From the NCBI GenBank assembly GCA_903930255.1, contig CAIYYA010000226.1, positions 1 through 64,000 on the forward strand: a stretch of 64,000 nucleotides of DNA. The letters are read 5' to 3'. The notes beneath the pieces are model-generated. The model saw nothing but the letters and a program-made list of their open reading frames with translations. It made no database searches and was not told the origin of the DNA. The stretch comes from an uncultured beta proteobacterium. GTDB lineage: Bacteria > Pseudomonadota > Gammaproteobacteria > Burkholderiales > Burkholderiaceae_C. This document shows, piece after piece, positions 54,233-63,247 of the stretch (the stretch's first letter is position 1; every line of letters starts with the position of its first letter). Position numbers and translations under genes: made by a program.

Positions 54233-55426
54233 TCAGATTGACGCAATGCGCTGGTCAAGCAGTTTGCAAAAGGCGTCTTTCACCTTTTGCATGTGAATGA
54301 GCTTGTAGGGAAACTGCGCTGGGTCGTCCATCGCGTGCACCACCATCACGTGGTCAATCTCAAACACCAGCAGTTCACCCGTCGGGGTTTGGGCGCAGTC
54401 TATGCACAGGTAGTCGAGCCCGGTGCGGCTGGCAATGGCTTGCAGGGCGTGGCGGTGACGCTGGGCAAAAGCGTCAAACTGGGTCATGAAAGTCAGCTCT
54501 TCTGCGCGCTTCCAGGCATCGTTGTACATGCCTGCGTTGACGTAATGAATCATCCAGTTTGCTGACACACCCATGTGACAGGCGTAGGGTGTGCCATCAA
54601 TTAACGCAATGCGCATTTTGCGAAAAAGTCCATCCGCGTCGCTGTAGTCCACAAATGGCGCTACATAAAACTCAGCATCGGCTTGCCGCTCAAGGTAGTT
54701 TGCCAACTCGCTTGGTTGGGTGATTTTGGCCAGACCGTGCCCACCTTGTGAGCCTAGAGGGCGAACGATCTGCGGAAAATGCAGGCTCGCCTGGTTTTGC
54801 AGTGCGTTGCGTGTTACGCGCAGCGTTTGCGGCATCTGCAGCCCTGCGACGTTTTGCAATAAAGCGCTAGCCACGGCGCGGTCAGTGTTGGCGATGTGTT
54901 GTGGCGCGTTGATGACGGGCTTGGGCCAGTTATGCAGGGCTTGCGTCAAAAAGTTCAGTGCAGCGCGGTTTTCGTCGCTCTCACCTATGGCCACCAGCAG
55001 GGCATCGTGTTCGGGTAGTGCTTGGGCAAAAGGCGACTCAGGTGTCAGGTAATAAAAGTCGAGGTCAATATCGCTGTTTTCCAGCAAGCATTCAATCGGG
55101 GTGTTGGCTGCCAGATCGCCAGGCACCATCAGCAGCAGCAAGCGCAGGCGCGCGGGTTGCTGTGCGGCGCTCAAGTGGTAGATGCGCTGCAGTTCAAGCG
55201 CTTGGTTTTGCAGCGTGAGGCCAAACTCGCGTTGCCCCAGGCATTGCAGGGCGATCGATAAATTCAACCAGAGGTTTGCCTGCAAGGGATGCTTTTCGGC
55301 GCTAAGCAGCATGGACTGGCAAAGTGGTTTGAGGTCGGTGCCGGCAATACTCTGGCGCAAAAATGGTGCGAGTCCAAGAAAAGTCATATCTGGCGAAGTG
55401 GGTTGCGGGGTTGCATCAAGAGTCAT
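54233..55426 (-). CDS. ATP-grasp ligase-like protein with TPR-like N-terminus
   Basis: 397 residues. An alpha-helical start of about 90 residues (ANLWLNLSIALQCLGQREFGLTLQNQALEL) resembles one TPR-like unit. Then a RimK-like ATP-grasp fold: FPQIVRPLGSQGGHGLAKI, KMRIALIDGTPYACHMG, YLCIDCAQTPTGELLVFEID. ATP-grasp enzymes join a carboxylate to an amine or thiol through an acyl phosphate. Substrate unknown. ATG 55426 is chosen; the frame is open upstream to 55546. Confidence 0.82.
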   Translation of the reverse strand: MTLDATPQPTSPDMTFLGLAPFLRQSIAGTDLKPLCQSMLLSAEKHPLQANLWLNLSIALQCLGQREFGLTLQNQALELQRIYHLSAAQQPARLRLLLLMVPGDLAANTPIECLLENSDIDLDFYYLTPESPFAQALPEHDALLVAIGESDENRAALNFLTQALHNWPKPVINAPQHIANTDRAVASALLQNVAGLQMPQTLRVTRNALQNQASLHFPQIVRPLGSQGGHGLAKITQPSELANYLERQADAEFYVAPFVDYSDADGLFRKMRIALIDGTPYACHMGVSANWMIHYVNAGMYNDAWKRAEELTFMTQFDAFAQRHRHALQAIASRTGLDYLCIDCAQTPTGELLVFEIDHVMVVHAMDDPAQFPYKLIHMQKVKDAFCKLLDQRIASI

Positions 55427-55540
55427 AAAGGTGCTTCGTGCGAATAAATGGGGTGAGGCCGGCAATGGCCTTGCAGAAGCAGTTTGTAACCGACAGTTAA
55501 CAGGCTCGATCGTGAGAAATGCAGGGTAGTTAGGGGTCGT

Positions 55541-55619
55541 ACGCAAAACCGCCCCCGCGTCGTTGCAGCAACTTGCCGTACTACTCGTACTGTCCTCACT
55601 CGCGGGGACAATTTTGCGT
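55541..55619. repeat. variable-stem/constant-core hairpin, copy C
   Basis: Outer arms ACGCAAAACCGCCCCCGCG and CGCGGGGACAATTTTGCGT (three mismatches), core CGTCGTTGC, CTTGCCGTAC-TACTC-GTACTGTCC. The CGCCTAG piece is replaced by a longer arm. Before the ATP-grasp gene. Confidence 0.72.
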
Positions 55620-55703
55620 CAGTCCTAGGGATGAATGTAGTGTGATCAAACGCCCCTGTGCAGACGCACTTTGACATGGGGCATCACTTATTGTGATAGC
55701 GGG

Positions 55704-56673
55704 TTATTGGCTGGATGGATGCTTTGGCATCAACCTTGCGCCCTGCCAGTGGGCTTGGCTCACAAGCATGCGCACACAGTCCACGATCACAACCCGTGTA
55801 GCCAGGGCAGCCGGTGATATCTCGTCGTCTGACAAACTGCACAAGAGGTTGCGTCGCTTCATGTCGGCATCTGTTATGAGCGCCAAGTGAAACCGTTGCT
55901 TGGCATCTGGAAAACGCCCCACCGCCGCCCAAGGTTGCAAGGTTGCACCCAACCCGGCACTCACTGCCGCCATCAGCATTGATAGTGAGTCGACTTCCAG
56001 CACCACATGTGGCGCCAAGCCAGCGCGTGCAAATGCAGCGTCGAGCGTGCTGCGCAGTCCGTGCGGGCCAGTTGGCAATATCAATACTTGATTCTGTAAT
56101 TGGTTGAGGGTGCTGCTCTGTGGCAAGTTCGCGCATTGGCTCAGATGCGCTTGTTTCAGGAACAAATCTTCTTCCATTAAGGCCATCACGCTCCAACGGC
56201 GTGCTTTTTGCAAGGCATGACTGGAGTGCACAGGGGAATCAAACAGCACGGCCAAGTCAAGCTGGGACGCGTTGAGCATGTCGGCTAGGTGACCCGAGAG
56301 GCTCTCCACCCTGTGCAGGCGTAGATTCGGGTAGCGTGTGCGCATGGCAGTCATCAGTGGTAAGCCAGTATGGCAGCCGTGGTGGGAGCAAGCCAACGCT
56401 GATTGTTCCTGATAAACATGCGTGCTGAGCCAATCGCACCGCTTGCTCCGCATGTCGCAGCGTTAGCTGGGCTTCCCTGAAAAAAGCCGTGCCTGCTTCG
56501 GTGGCGGTTACGCCTTGGGGGCTGCGCTACAGCAAGCGGGTTGACAGTTCGCCTTCAAGACGACTGATTTGCTGGCTCAAGGCCGACTGCACCAGATTCA
56601 AATCTAATGCTGCGCGACTGATGCTGCCAAGCTCAACCACACGGACAAAATAACGAAGCTGACGCAGTTCCAT
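55704..56673 (-). pseudogene. LysR-family regulator, broken by a stop and a frameshift
   Basis: The helix-turn-helix starts at ATG 56673 (MELRQLRYFVRVVELGSISRAALDL) and reads into an in-frame TAG at 56527-56529, where LysR proteins of this kind have a glutamine (LLQRSPQG; CAG to TAG). Reading goes on to GTISVGL, after which the frame shifts to the one that holds the substrate domain (LPLMTAMRTRYPNLRLHRVESLSGHLADML) down to 55704. Both changes would have to be suppressed for a working protein. Nac/Cbl-like by the C-terminal part. Confidence 0.88.
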
Positions 56674-56842
56674 GCCCGCAATAATCGCATACTTTTGATT
56701 AATAGTCAGAGATCGATTCTTGATGCCTTGTCAGCTTTCAGTCATTTTGTTTATAGAATGCCTTGTCTGATTTTTGCGAAAAGTGTCGGCTTTATCGTGA
56801 CAATTTGGCATTTGGTTTCGTTTAACTTCAAGTGAGTACATC

Positions 56843-57253
56843 ATGAAAAAATTATTTATGTCTTTTTTGGTTGCCATCGCAACGGTGCTGATGAGCCCTA
56901 TGGCTAACGCCAACGAATTCACCGATCTGCGTGCTGAACTCAGCGCTGCGCGTGAATCTTTGGTCACCATGCTGGTGAACAAAGACAAGCGTGGCGCCGA
57001 TCACCAAAAGGTTGTCAAAGATACGGCCAATGCCGTGAGCGCACATTTGGCAAAAATGAAAGCGCCGGCTGGCAAAGAAGCCCAGTTCAAAGAACTCGTG
57101 GACAACTGGAATGCTTTCAAGAAAACTCGCGAGCAAGAACTGGTGCCTGCCATCTTGGCTGGTAAAGAAGACGAGGCCAAGAAGCTCGCGGGTGGTGTGC
57201 AAAAAGAGCGCATTACCAAATGCCAGCAAATGGTGAGCGAACTCGGGGGCTAA
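56843..57253 (+). CDS. secreted four-helix-like protein next to a chemoreceptor
   Basis: 136 residues: signal peptide (MKKLFMSFLVAIATVLMSPMANA) and an all-helical, Lys/Glu/Ala-rich mature part. Its second half (FKELVDNWNAFKKTREQELVPAILAGKEDEAKKL) looks like the helices of a 4HB-type chemoreceptor sensor domain, the kind carried by the chemoreceptor encoded 87 bases later. Not recognised as a named family. Could be a periplasmic partner of that receptor; inference from position and helix pattern. Confidence 0.75.
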   Translation: MKKLFMSFLVAIATVLMSPMANANEFTDLRAELSAARESLVTMLVNKDKRGADHQKVVKDTANAVSAHLAKMKAPAGKEAQFKELVDNWNAFKKTREQELVPAILAGKEDEAKKLAGGVQKERITKCQQMVSELGG

Positions 57254-57264
57254 TACGCACCAAT

Positions 57265-57305
57265 CGTCAGTAGTCGGTAGTCGGTAGTCCAACTCAATAC
57301 TACCA
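57265..57305. repeat. heptanucleotide array before the chemoreceptor gene
   Basis: GTCAGTA then GTAGTCG-type units three times, followed by ACTC and the reverse ATACTACC, giving an imperfect hairpin. Same TAGT core as the arrays at 36493 and 39813; located about 35 bases before the chemoreceptor start. Confidence 0.75.
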
Positions 57306-57339
57306 ACTCAAAACTGAAAGCTTTACCCTAGGAGTTGGC

Positions 57340-58932
57340 ATGGCAACACAAAAACTGTTTGATTTCAAAATTGGCGCACGTGTCGGCCTGGCCTTTGGTG
57401 CGGTGATTTTGATCATTGCGGTATTGATCGCTGCTGTTCAGCTCGGTTTGGGACGCAGCGCTGCAAATTCCGTGGTTATGGCACAGGGCGTGCGACTTCA
57501 GGCGCTGGCCTCTGAGACTCACCTGCTGGCCAAAGACAACGCCATTGCCAGCATGGTGATTTTGCTGTCAACGAGCACTGAGCAACAGGCCAAATTGGCC
57601 AAAGAAATCAGCGAGCGAGATACCCGCATTGCCAAAGCGTTGACTGATCTGGAGCAAGTTGGCTCTAAAGACGATCAAAGCTTGGTCGCCGAGGTGCGCA
57701 AACGGCATAGCAGTTTTGTGGCCGGCGTTGGCCGTATCGTGGGCTTGGTTCAGGGTGGTAAGCAAGCCGAGGCGGCCTTTGCTGCCGACGAAGAAATGAT
57801 TCCGATGATGGCGCCTTTTCTGGCAGCTTTGGCCAAGCTCGATGCACGCCAGGTCGCCCATGTTGGCGCGGTTGGCGCTGAAAATAGCCAATTGATCCAA
57901 TCAACGCAAGCTTTGTCGGGTGGTTTTGGTGTTTTATCTTTGTTGCTGGCCATCTTGGCGGGCGTCTGGCTGGTGCGCAGTGTGACGCGTCCGCTGATAC
58001 TTGCGGTTGATTTTGCCCATGCGGTTGCAAAAGGTGACTTGAGCCGCCACATTGTCAGCACCGGCAAAGATGAAATAGCGTCGTTGATGCGCGCCTTGTC
58101 GAGCATGCAGGTTAGCCTGGTTAAAGTCGTTTCGCGGGTTCGTGAGGGTGCGGAAAGTGTTGCCACTGCCAGTGCCGAGATTGCGCAGGGCGATAACGAT
58201 TTGTCGGCGCGCACGGAGAGCCAGGCCAGTGCCTTGCAGCAAACCTCCGCATCGATGGACCAGCTCAGTGAGACGGTTCGACAAAATTCAGATCATGCGC
58301 GCCAGGCCAATCAGTTAGCTTTGAGCGCGTCTGCGGTGGCCGTCAAAGGTGGTCAAGTGGTGGCACAGGTTGTGAACACCATGAAGGGCATCAACGAGAG
58401 TTCGCGCAAAATCTCTGACATCATTCAGGTGATTGATGGGATAGCTTTTCAAACCAATATTTTGGCCTTGAATGCCGCTGTCGAAGCAGCACGTGCAGGC
58501 GAGCAGGGGCGAGGTTTTGCCGTGGTTGCCAGCGAGGTTCGTAGTTTGGCGGGGCGTTCAGCCGATGCGGCCAAAGAAATCAAAGCCCTCATCAACGCCA
58601 GTGTTGAACGGGTTGAGCAAGGCACCACGCTGGTTGATCAGGCCGGCTCTACCATGACCGAAGTGGTGAGCAGCATTCGACGGGTCACCGAAATCATGGG
58701 AGAAATCAGCAACGCCAGCCAAGCGCAAAGCGATGGCGTGCTGCAGGTTGGCGAAGCCGTCATGCAAATGGACCAAGCAACCCATCAAAACGCCGCCTTG
58801 GTTGAACAAATTGCCGCTGCGGCCATGAGCCTGAAAACCCAGGCACAAGATCTGGTGCAGACTGTTTCGATCTTCAATCTTGGCAATGCCAGTGGCGCAG
58901 GATTTTCCAGTCGTTTGCTAAGCTTGCGCTGA
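57340..58932 (+). CDS. methyl-accepting chemotaxis protein (4HB sensor type)
   Basis: 530 residues: membrane helix 15-37, a periplasmic four-helix sensor domain of about 150 residues, a second membrane helix ([18 protein letters not shown]), HAMP, and the signalling domain with the hairpin tip [29 protein letters not shown]. Ends [12 protein letters not shown], with no NWETF-type pentapeptide for CheR/CheB. The last 15 bases overlap the convergent GMC gene. Confidence 0.95.
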   Translation: MATQKLFDFKIGARVGLAFGAVILIIAVLIAAVQLGLGRSAANSVVMAQGVRLQALASETHLLAKDNAIASMVILLSTSTEQQAKLAKEISERDTRIAKALTDLEQVGSKDDQSLVAEVRKRHSSFVAGVGRIVGLVQGGKQAEAAFAADEEMIPMMAPFLAALAKLDARQVAHVGAVGAENSQLIQSTQALSGGFGVLSLLLAILAGVWLVRSVTRPLILAVDFAHAVAKGDLSRHIVSTGKDEIASLMRALSSMQVSLVKVVSRVREGAESVATASAEIAQGDNDLSARTESQASALQQTSASMDQLSETVRQNSDHARQANQLALSASAVAVKGGQVVAQVVNTMKGINESSRKISDIIQVIDGIAFQTNILALNAAVEAARAGEQGRGFAVVASEVRSLAGRSADAAKEIKALINASVERVEQGTTLVDQAGSTMTEVVSSIRRVTEIMGEISNASQAQSDGVLQVGEAVMQMDQATHQNAALVEQIAAAAMSLKTQAQDLVQTVSIFNLGNASGAGFSSRLLSLR

Positions 58933-60510
58933 GCGGATCATATCGGCGGCTTTTTCAGCAATCATCATCACAGGCGCGTTGGTGTTGCCGCTGACAACAC
59001 GCGGCATGATGGAGGCGTCCACCACACGCAGCCCCTGCAGGCCGTGCACGCGCAGTTGTGCGTCCACTACGTCGAGCTCACCCGTGCCCATGCGGCAACT
59101 ACCAACCGGGTGGTAAATGGTGTCGCCATAGTTGCGAATAACTTGTTCGATTTGCGCGTCGGTCTGGCCTTGCGCGGTCGCAGCCAGCTCGCGTCCACCA
59201 AACTTGGCCAAAGCAGGCTGTGACAAAATTTCGCGCATCAACTTGAAGCCGCGCACCATGCGATCCATGTCGTCGCGAACGCTTAAAAAGTCAGGATCCA
59301 CCAGCGGCATCGCCAACGGGTCTTTACTGGCTAGCTTGATGCTGCCTCTGCTCAAGGGGCGCAATAGACAGACGTGGCACGAAAAACCGTGTCCGAGTGT
59401 GGTGGTGCGACCGTGGTTGATCAGTTTGCCAATGACAAAATGGAGTTGCAAGTCGGGCGTGGCTTCGTTGGGTTGACTCTTGATGAAGCCACCGGCTTCG
59501 GCAAAGTTCGTTGTCAGCATGCCACTGCGTTGATTGCGCCATTCAAAAATGCCCTTCAGCGTGTTGATGCCTCCGCTGAGGGACAAACCAAAGGTGTCGG
59601 TGGCTTGGGGAACGTCAACCACTTGCACGATATCGGGGTGATCGTGCAAGTTCTGCCCCACACCGGGCAGATCGTGCTGAGTTGGAATGCCGTTTTCCAG
59701 CAAGTGCTGGTGTGCGCCAATTCCCGAGAGCATCAAAATTTGCGGTGACTGAATGGCCCCTGCGCACAGCAGCACCTCGCGCTGAGATTTAAGTTGCTTG
59801 AGCTGGCCCTGGTGCATAAATTCAACCCCAACGGCACGTTTTTTCTCGAGAAGAATGCGGGTTGTGATGGCGTCGGTGAATACATGCAAGTTTTTTCTTT
59901 CCAGATTGGGTGTCAGGTAAGCTTTGGCCGCACTGAAGCGCTCGCCATTTTTGTGGGTTACCTGGTAGATGCCCACACCTTCCTGTTCGATGCCATTGAA
60001 ATCCGGGTTACGTTTGTGCCCCGCTTGTTCCGCGGCCTGCACAAACCATTCGCCAAAAGGGTTGGGGCTGCGCAAGTCCATAACATTCAGTGGGCCACCT
60101 GTTGCGTGCAGCGCATCGGCACCGCGTTCGTTGTGTTCGGAGCGTTTGAAATAAGGCAGCACCTCGTCAAACGACCACCCCGGGTTACCCAACGCGGCCC
60201 AATGGTCGTAATCGGCGCGCTGTCCGCGCACATAAATCATGGCATTGATGGAGCTCGAACCGCCCAGCACTTTGCCACGGGGTTGGTAGCCGCTGCGGCC
60301 ATTCAGTCCGGGTTGCGCGGTGGTGTTGATGCGCCAGCCCGATAAGCTGAATTTGGCCATGGCGGCCAGACCCGCCGGGCAGTGAATCAGCACGCTGGTG
60401 TCGGCCGGGCCGGCTTCGAGCAAGGCCACGTTAACCTGGGGGTCTTCGCTCAGGCGCGCTGCTAGCACACAACCTGCCGAGCCGCCACCGATGATGATGT
60501 AGTCAAACAT
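58918..60510 (-). CDS. GMC-family FAD oxidoreductase (choline/alcohol dehydrogenase-like)
   Basis: 530 residues: FAD motif [19 protein letters not shown] at the start, [31 protein letters not shown] and the end [11 protein letters not shown] with the active-site His, then [26 protein letters not shown]. Closest in pattern to AlkJ/BetA-type enzymes. ATG 60510 chosen (MFDYIII); upstream codons are unlikely. Confidence 0.93.
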   Translation of the reverse strand: MFDYIIIGGGSAGCVLAARLSEDPQVNVALLEAGPADTSVLIHCPAGLAAMAKFSLSGWRINTTAQPGLNGRSGYQPRGKVLGGSSSINAMIYVRGQRADYDHWAALGNPGWSFDEVLPYFKRSEHNERGADALHATGGPLNVMDLRSPNPFGEWFVQAAEQAGHKRNPDFNGIEQEGVGIYQVTHKNGERFSAAKAYLTPNLERKNLHVFTDAITTRILLEKKRAVGVEFMHQGQLKQLKSQREVLLCAGAIQSPQILMLSGIGAHQHLLENGIPTQHDLPGVGQNLHDHPDIVQVVDVPQATDTFGLSLSGGINTLKGIFEWRNQRSGMLTTNFAEAGGFIKSQPNEATPDLQLHFVIGKLINHGRTTTLGHGFSCHVCLLRPLSRGSIKLASKDPLAMPLVDPDFLSVRDDMDRMVRGFKLMREILSQPALAKFGGRELAATAQGQTDAQIEQVIRNYGDTIYHPVGSCRMGTGELDVVDAQLRVHGLQGLRVVDASIMPRVVSGNTNAPVMMIAEKAADMIRSAQA

Positions 60511-60691
60511 AGAATATTCAGACGCTTGGAAGTCTGTTAAGGTGAAAATGGGCACTACCATAGCGTATTTGTTGCTTTGTGGTTAGAGGCGTGCCCCAAC
60601 TTCGGGCATGATGGCGCAAGTTCTCATGCTGCCGTTGTTGGAGCTCGACCTTCACGCAGATCGCGGATGTGTCAATTTTGCAGGTAACTGA

Positions 60692-63247
60692 ATGTTTAAA
60701 AGTATGGCCTTGCCACCAACCCGATCATCTGCTGCTGATTCGAACGCCTTGAGTTCGGTGGCCAAAGCGGCTCTGCCTGTTGCGCCTCCGAGCCCGCCTG
60801 AATTTTCCTGGCCCGCGCCACCTTATGCCATTTACAGCAGTGCTGCGCCTTGGAGTGAGCCGCTGGAGTGTGAACTTGAGGGGCTGAATGGCGCGATTCG
60901 CCGCTGCACTTTGCTGAGCATGAATCCGGCCGAAAAAACCGCCACGATTCAAATCGAAAACATCAAGGCCGCCATGCCGATTGCGTTTTCGCAATTTCGC
61001 CGGCTAACCCTGAAAAAGCCGATCTACCCGCAGGAGATTGTCAGCACCGAGCAGTTCGCTGATATTTTGGGCTATCGCACAACCGTTGAATACCACCTGA
61101 AGCTTGAGAACGAATCCAGTCTGTCGGGTATGACGGTCGGTTTTGTGGAAACCGATTACGGTGTTTTTCTGTTTCCACCGCTAGGTGATCAGGGCACTGT
61201 GGTGCGGGTTTTTATACCAAGTGAAGCCTTTTTAAGTGTCAGCTTGGGTGACCATATCGGCCAGTTGTTGGTTGATCAAAAAATTGTCACTTCGCAGCAG
61301 GTTGAGCAGGCAGCCAACGAGCAGAGCTCAAGACGCAATCGCAAGCTCGGCGACTATTTGGTGGACATCTCGGTGGTGTTGCCAGACCAGCTGATGTTGG
61401 CGCTGGATCAGCAGTCCAAAATGCCGATGATCCGCGTGGGCGAAGCCCTTACTCGGCTTGGCTACATCGACGATGGACAACTCAAACAAGCCCTCGAACG
61501 ACAGAAAACCGAGCGCTCGGTGCCCCTGGGGCAATTGCTCGTAAACATGGGCTTGCTAACCCGGCGTGACCTGAACATGGCACTGGCGCGCAAGATGGGC
61601 TACCCAGTGGTCGATGTGACGCACTTTCCCATTGAAGCCGAGGCGTTGAAGAAAATTTCGATGGCGGTTGCGCAGCGGCTGAATGTGATGCCACTGATGA
61701 CGCGCAACAACATGACGGTAGTGGCGGCGGTGGATCCGACCCAGCGCAAAATGATCGAAGAGCTGGAGTTTTTGCTGCAAGGCCGGGTCATTGCCACGCT
61801 GGGCGATGAGCTGCAAATTCAGCAAGCGATTCGTGATGGCTACGAAAAGTTTGGCCTGCATAACGGGGGACTAAACGAAAACTTGCCCGGACTGGGCGGT
61901 CAAAACGACGCTGAAACCAGCTCTACCGAGTTGCTCGAATCGATGGAGTTGACAAGCAACCCCGAAGAATCAGAAAAATTCGAGAAACAGATCGAACAGT
62001 CTGACAACACGCTGGTGCGCCTGATCAACACCATGATCATCGAAGCGCACGCGCGTGGCGTGTCGGACATTCACGTTGAATCACAACCCCGGCGCGCCAA
62101 GGTGCGCATTCGTTTTCGCAAAGATGGCGTGCTTTCGCCCTATCTCGAGCTGCCCCACACGTATCGCGCGGCACTCGTGGCACGCCTCAAAATCATGGCG
62201 GATCTGGATATTTCTGAGCGCCGCAAACCGCAAGATGGCAAGATCGATTTCAACAAGTTCTCTACCAAACACCGGCTCGAGCTGCGCATTGCCACGATTC
62301 CGACGGCGAACGGTCTGGAAGACGTGGTGATGCGTCTTTTGGCATCGAGCAAACCGATTGCCATGCAAAAGCTGGGGCTGACTGAGGTGAATTTTTCGCA
62401 GCTCAGTGATGCTGTGACGCGCCCCTATGGCATGGTGTTGTGTGTGGGACCCACCGGTTCGGGCAAAACCACCACCTTGCACTCGGTGCTGGGCTTTCTG
62501 AACACGCCGGCACGCAAAATCTGGACAGCGGAAGACCCAATCGAAATCACCCAACCCGATTTGCGTCAGGTGCAGGTGAACCCCAAAATTGATTGGACTT
62601 TTGCCAAGGCCTTGCGCTCGTTTTTGCGCGCCGACCCCGACATCATCATGGTGGGTGAAATTCGCGATGCCGAAACCGCACAAATTGCGATTGAAGCCTC
62701 GCTCACGGGCCACATGGTGCTATCAACCCTGCATACCAACAGCGCAGCCGAAACGGTCACGCGACTGATTGACATGGGCATGGATCCGTTTAATTTTGCC
62801 GACTCATTGCTGGCTGTGTTGGCGCAGCGTTTGGCACGCAAATTTTGCTCTGCCTGTCATGTGGTCGAACCCGCCAAAGATGACTATATCGAAGAGCTGC
62901 TAAGCGACTTTCTGCACGCGTTTCCGCAGGAGCAGCAACCCTCGCGCGTAGATGTGTTGGCGCAGTGGATGGAGCAATATGGGGCGCAAGGCTGGCTCAA
63001 CATGCACAGTGCACCGGGTTGCAACCAATGCATGGGCACCGGCATGTCCGGGCGCATTGGCATGCACGAGTTGATGCGCGTAACCCCGGGTGTGCGGCGT
63101 TTAATTCAAACCGGCTCGCGTTCTGAGTTGATTCAGGCAGAAGCTTTCGCTTCGGGGCAGTTTCGCACGCTGCGCCAAGACGGAATTGGCAAGGTATTGG
63201 CCGGGCTGACCAGTATTGAAGAAGTGCGCGCCAACAGCAATGCATGA
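60692..63247 (+). CDS. GspE/PilB-type secretion ATPase with MshEN domains
   Basis: 851 residues. A unique N-terminal region of about 190 residues, then MshEN-like helices with the c-di-GMP binding repeats (KLGDYLVDISVVLPDQL; VGEALTRLGYIDDGQLKQAL; LGQLLVNMGLLTRRDLNMAL), a GspE_N-type middle and the T2SS/T4P ATPase core: Walker A GPTGSGKTTT (near 586), Walker B PDIIMVGEIRDAETAQIA, HLVLSTLHTN-like box, and the zinc pairs CSAC and CNQC. Drives a type II or IV pilus-like machine. No other pilus gene is in the window. It overlaps srkA by eight bases. Confidence 0.92.
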   Translation: MFKSMALPPTRSSAADSNALSSVAKAALPVAPPSPPEFSWPAPPYAIYSSAAPWSEPLECELEGLNGAIRRCTLLSMNPAEKTATIQIENIKAAMPIAFSQFRRLTLKKPIYPQEIVSTEQFADILGYRTTVEYHLKLENESSLSGMTVGFVETDYGVFLFPPLGDQGTVVRVFIPSEAFLSVSLGDHIGQLLVDQKIVTSQQVEQAANEQSSRRNRKLGDYLVDISVVLPDQLMLALDQQSKMPMIRVGEALTRLGYIDDGQLKQALERQKTERSVPLGQLLVNMGLLTRRDLNMALARKMGYPVVDVTHFPIEAEALKKISMAVAQRLNVMPLMTRNNMTVVAAVDPTQRKMIEELEFLLQGRVIATLGDELQIQQAIRDGYEKFGLHNGGLNENLPGLGGQNDAETSSTELLESMELTSNPEESEKFEKQIEQSDNTLVRLINTMIIEAHARGVSDIHVESQPRRAKVRIRFRKDGVLSPYLELPHTYRAALVARLKIMADLDISERRKPQDGKIDFNKFSTKHRLELRIATIPTANGLEDVVMRLLASSKPIAMQKLGLTEVNFSQLSDAVTRPYGMVLCVGPTGSGKTTTLHSVLGFLNTPARKIWTAEDPIEITQPDLRQVQVNPKIDWTFAKALRSFLRADPDIIMVGEIRDAETAQIAIEASLTGHMVLSTLHTNSAAETVTRLIDMGMDPFNFADSLLAVLAQRLARKFCSACHVVEPAKDDYIEELLSDFLHAFPQEQQPSRVDVLAQWMEQYGAQGWLNMHSAPGCNQCMGTGMSGRIGMHELMRVTPGVRRLIQTGSRSELIQAEAFASGQFRTLRQDGIGKVLAGLTSIEEVRANSNA

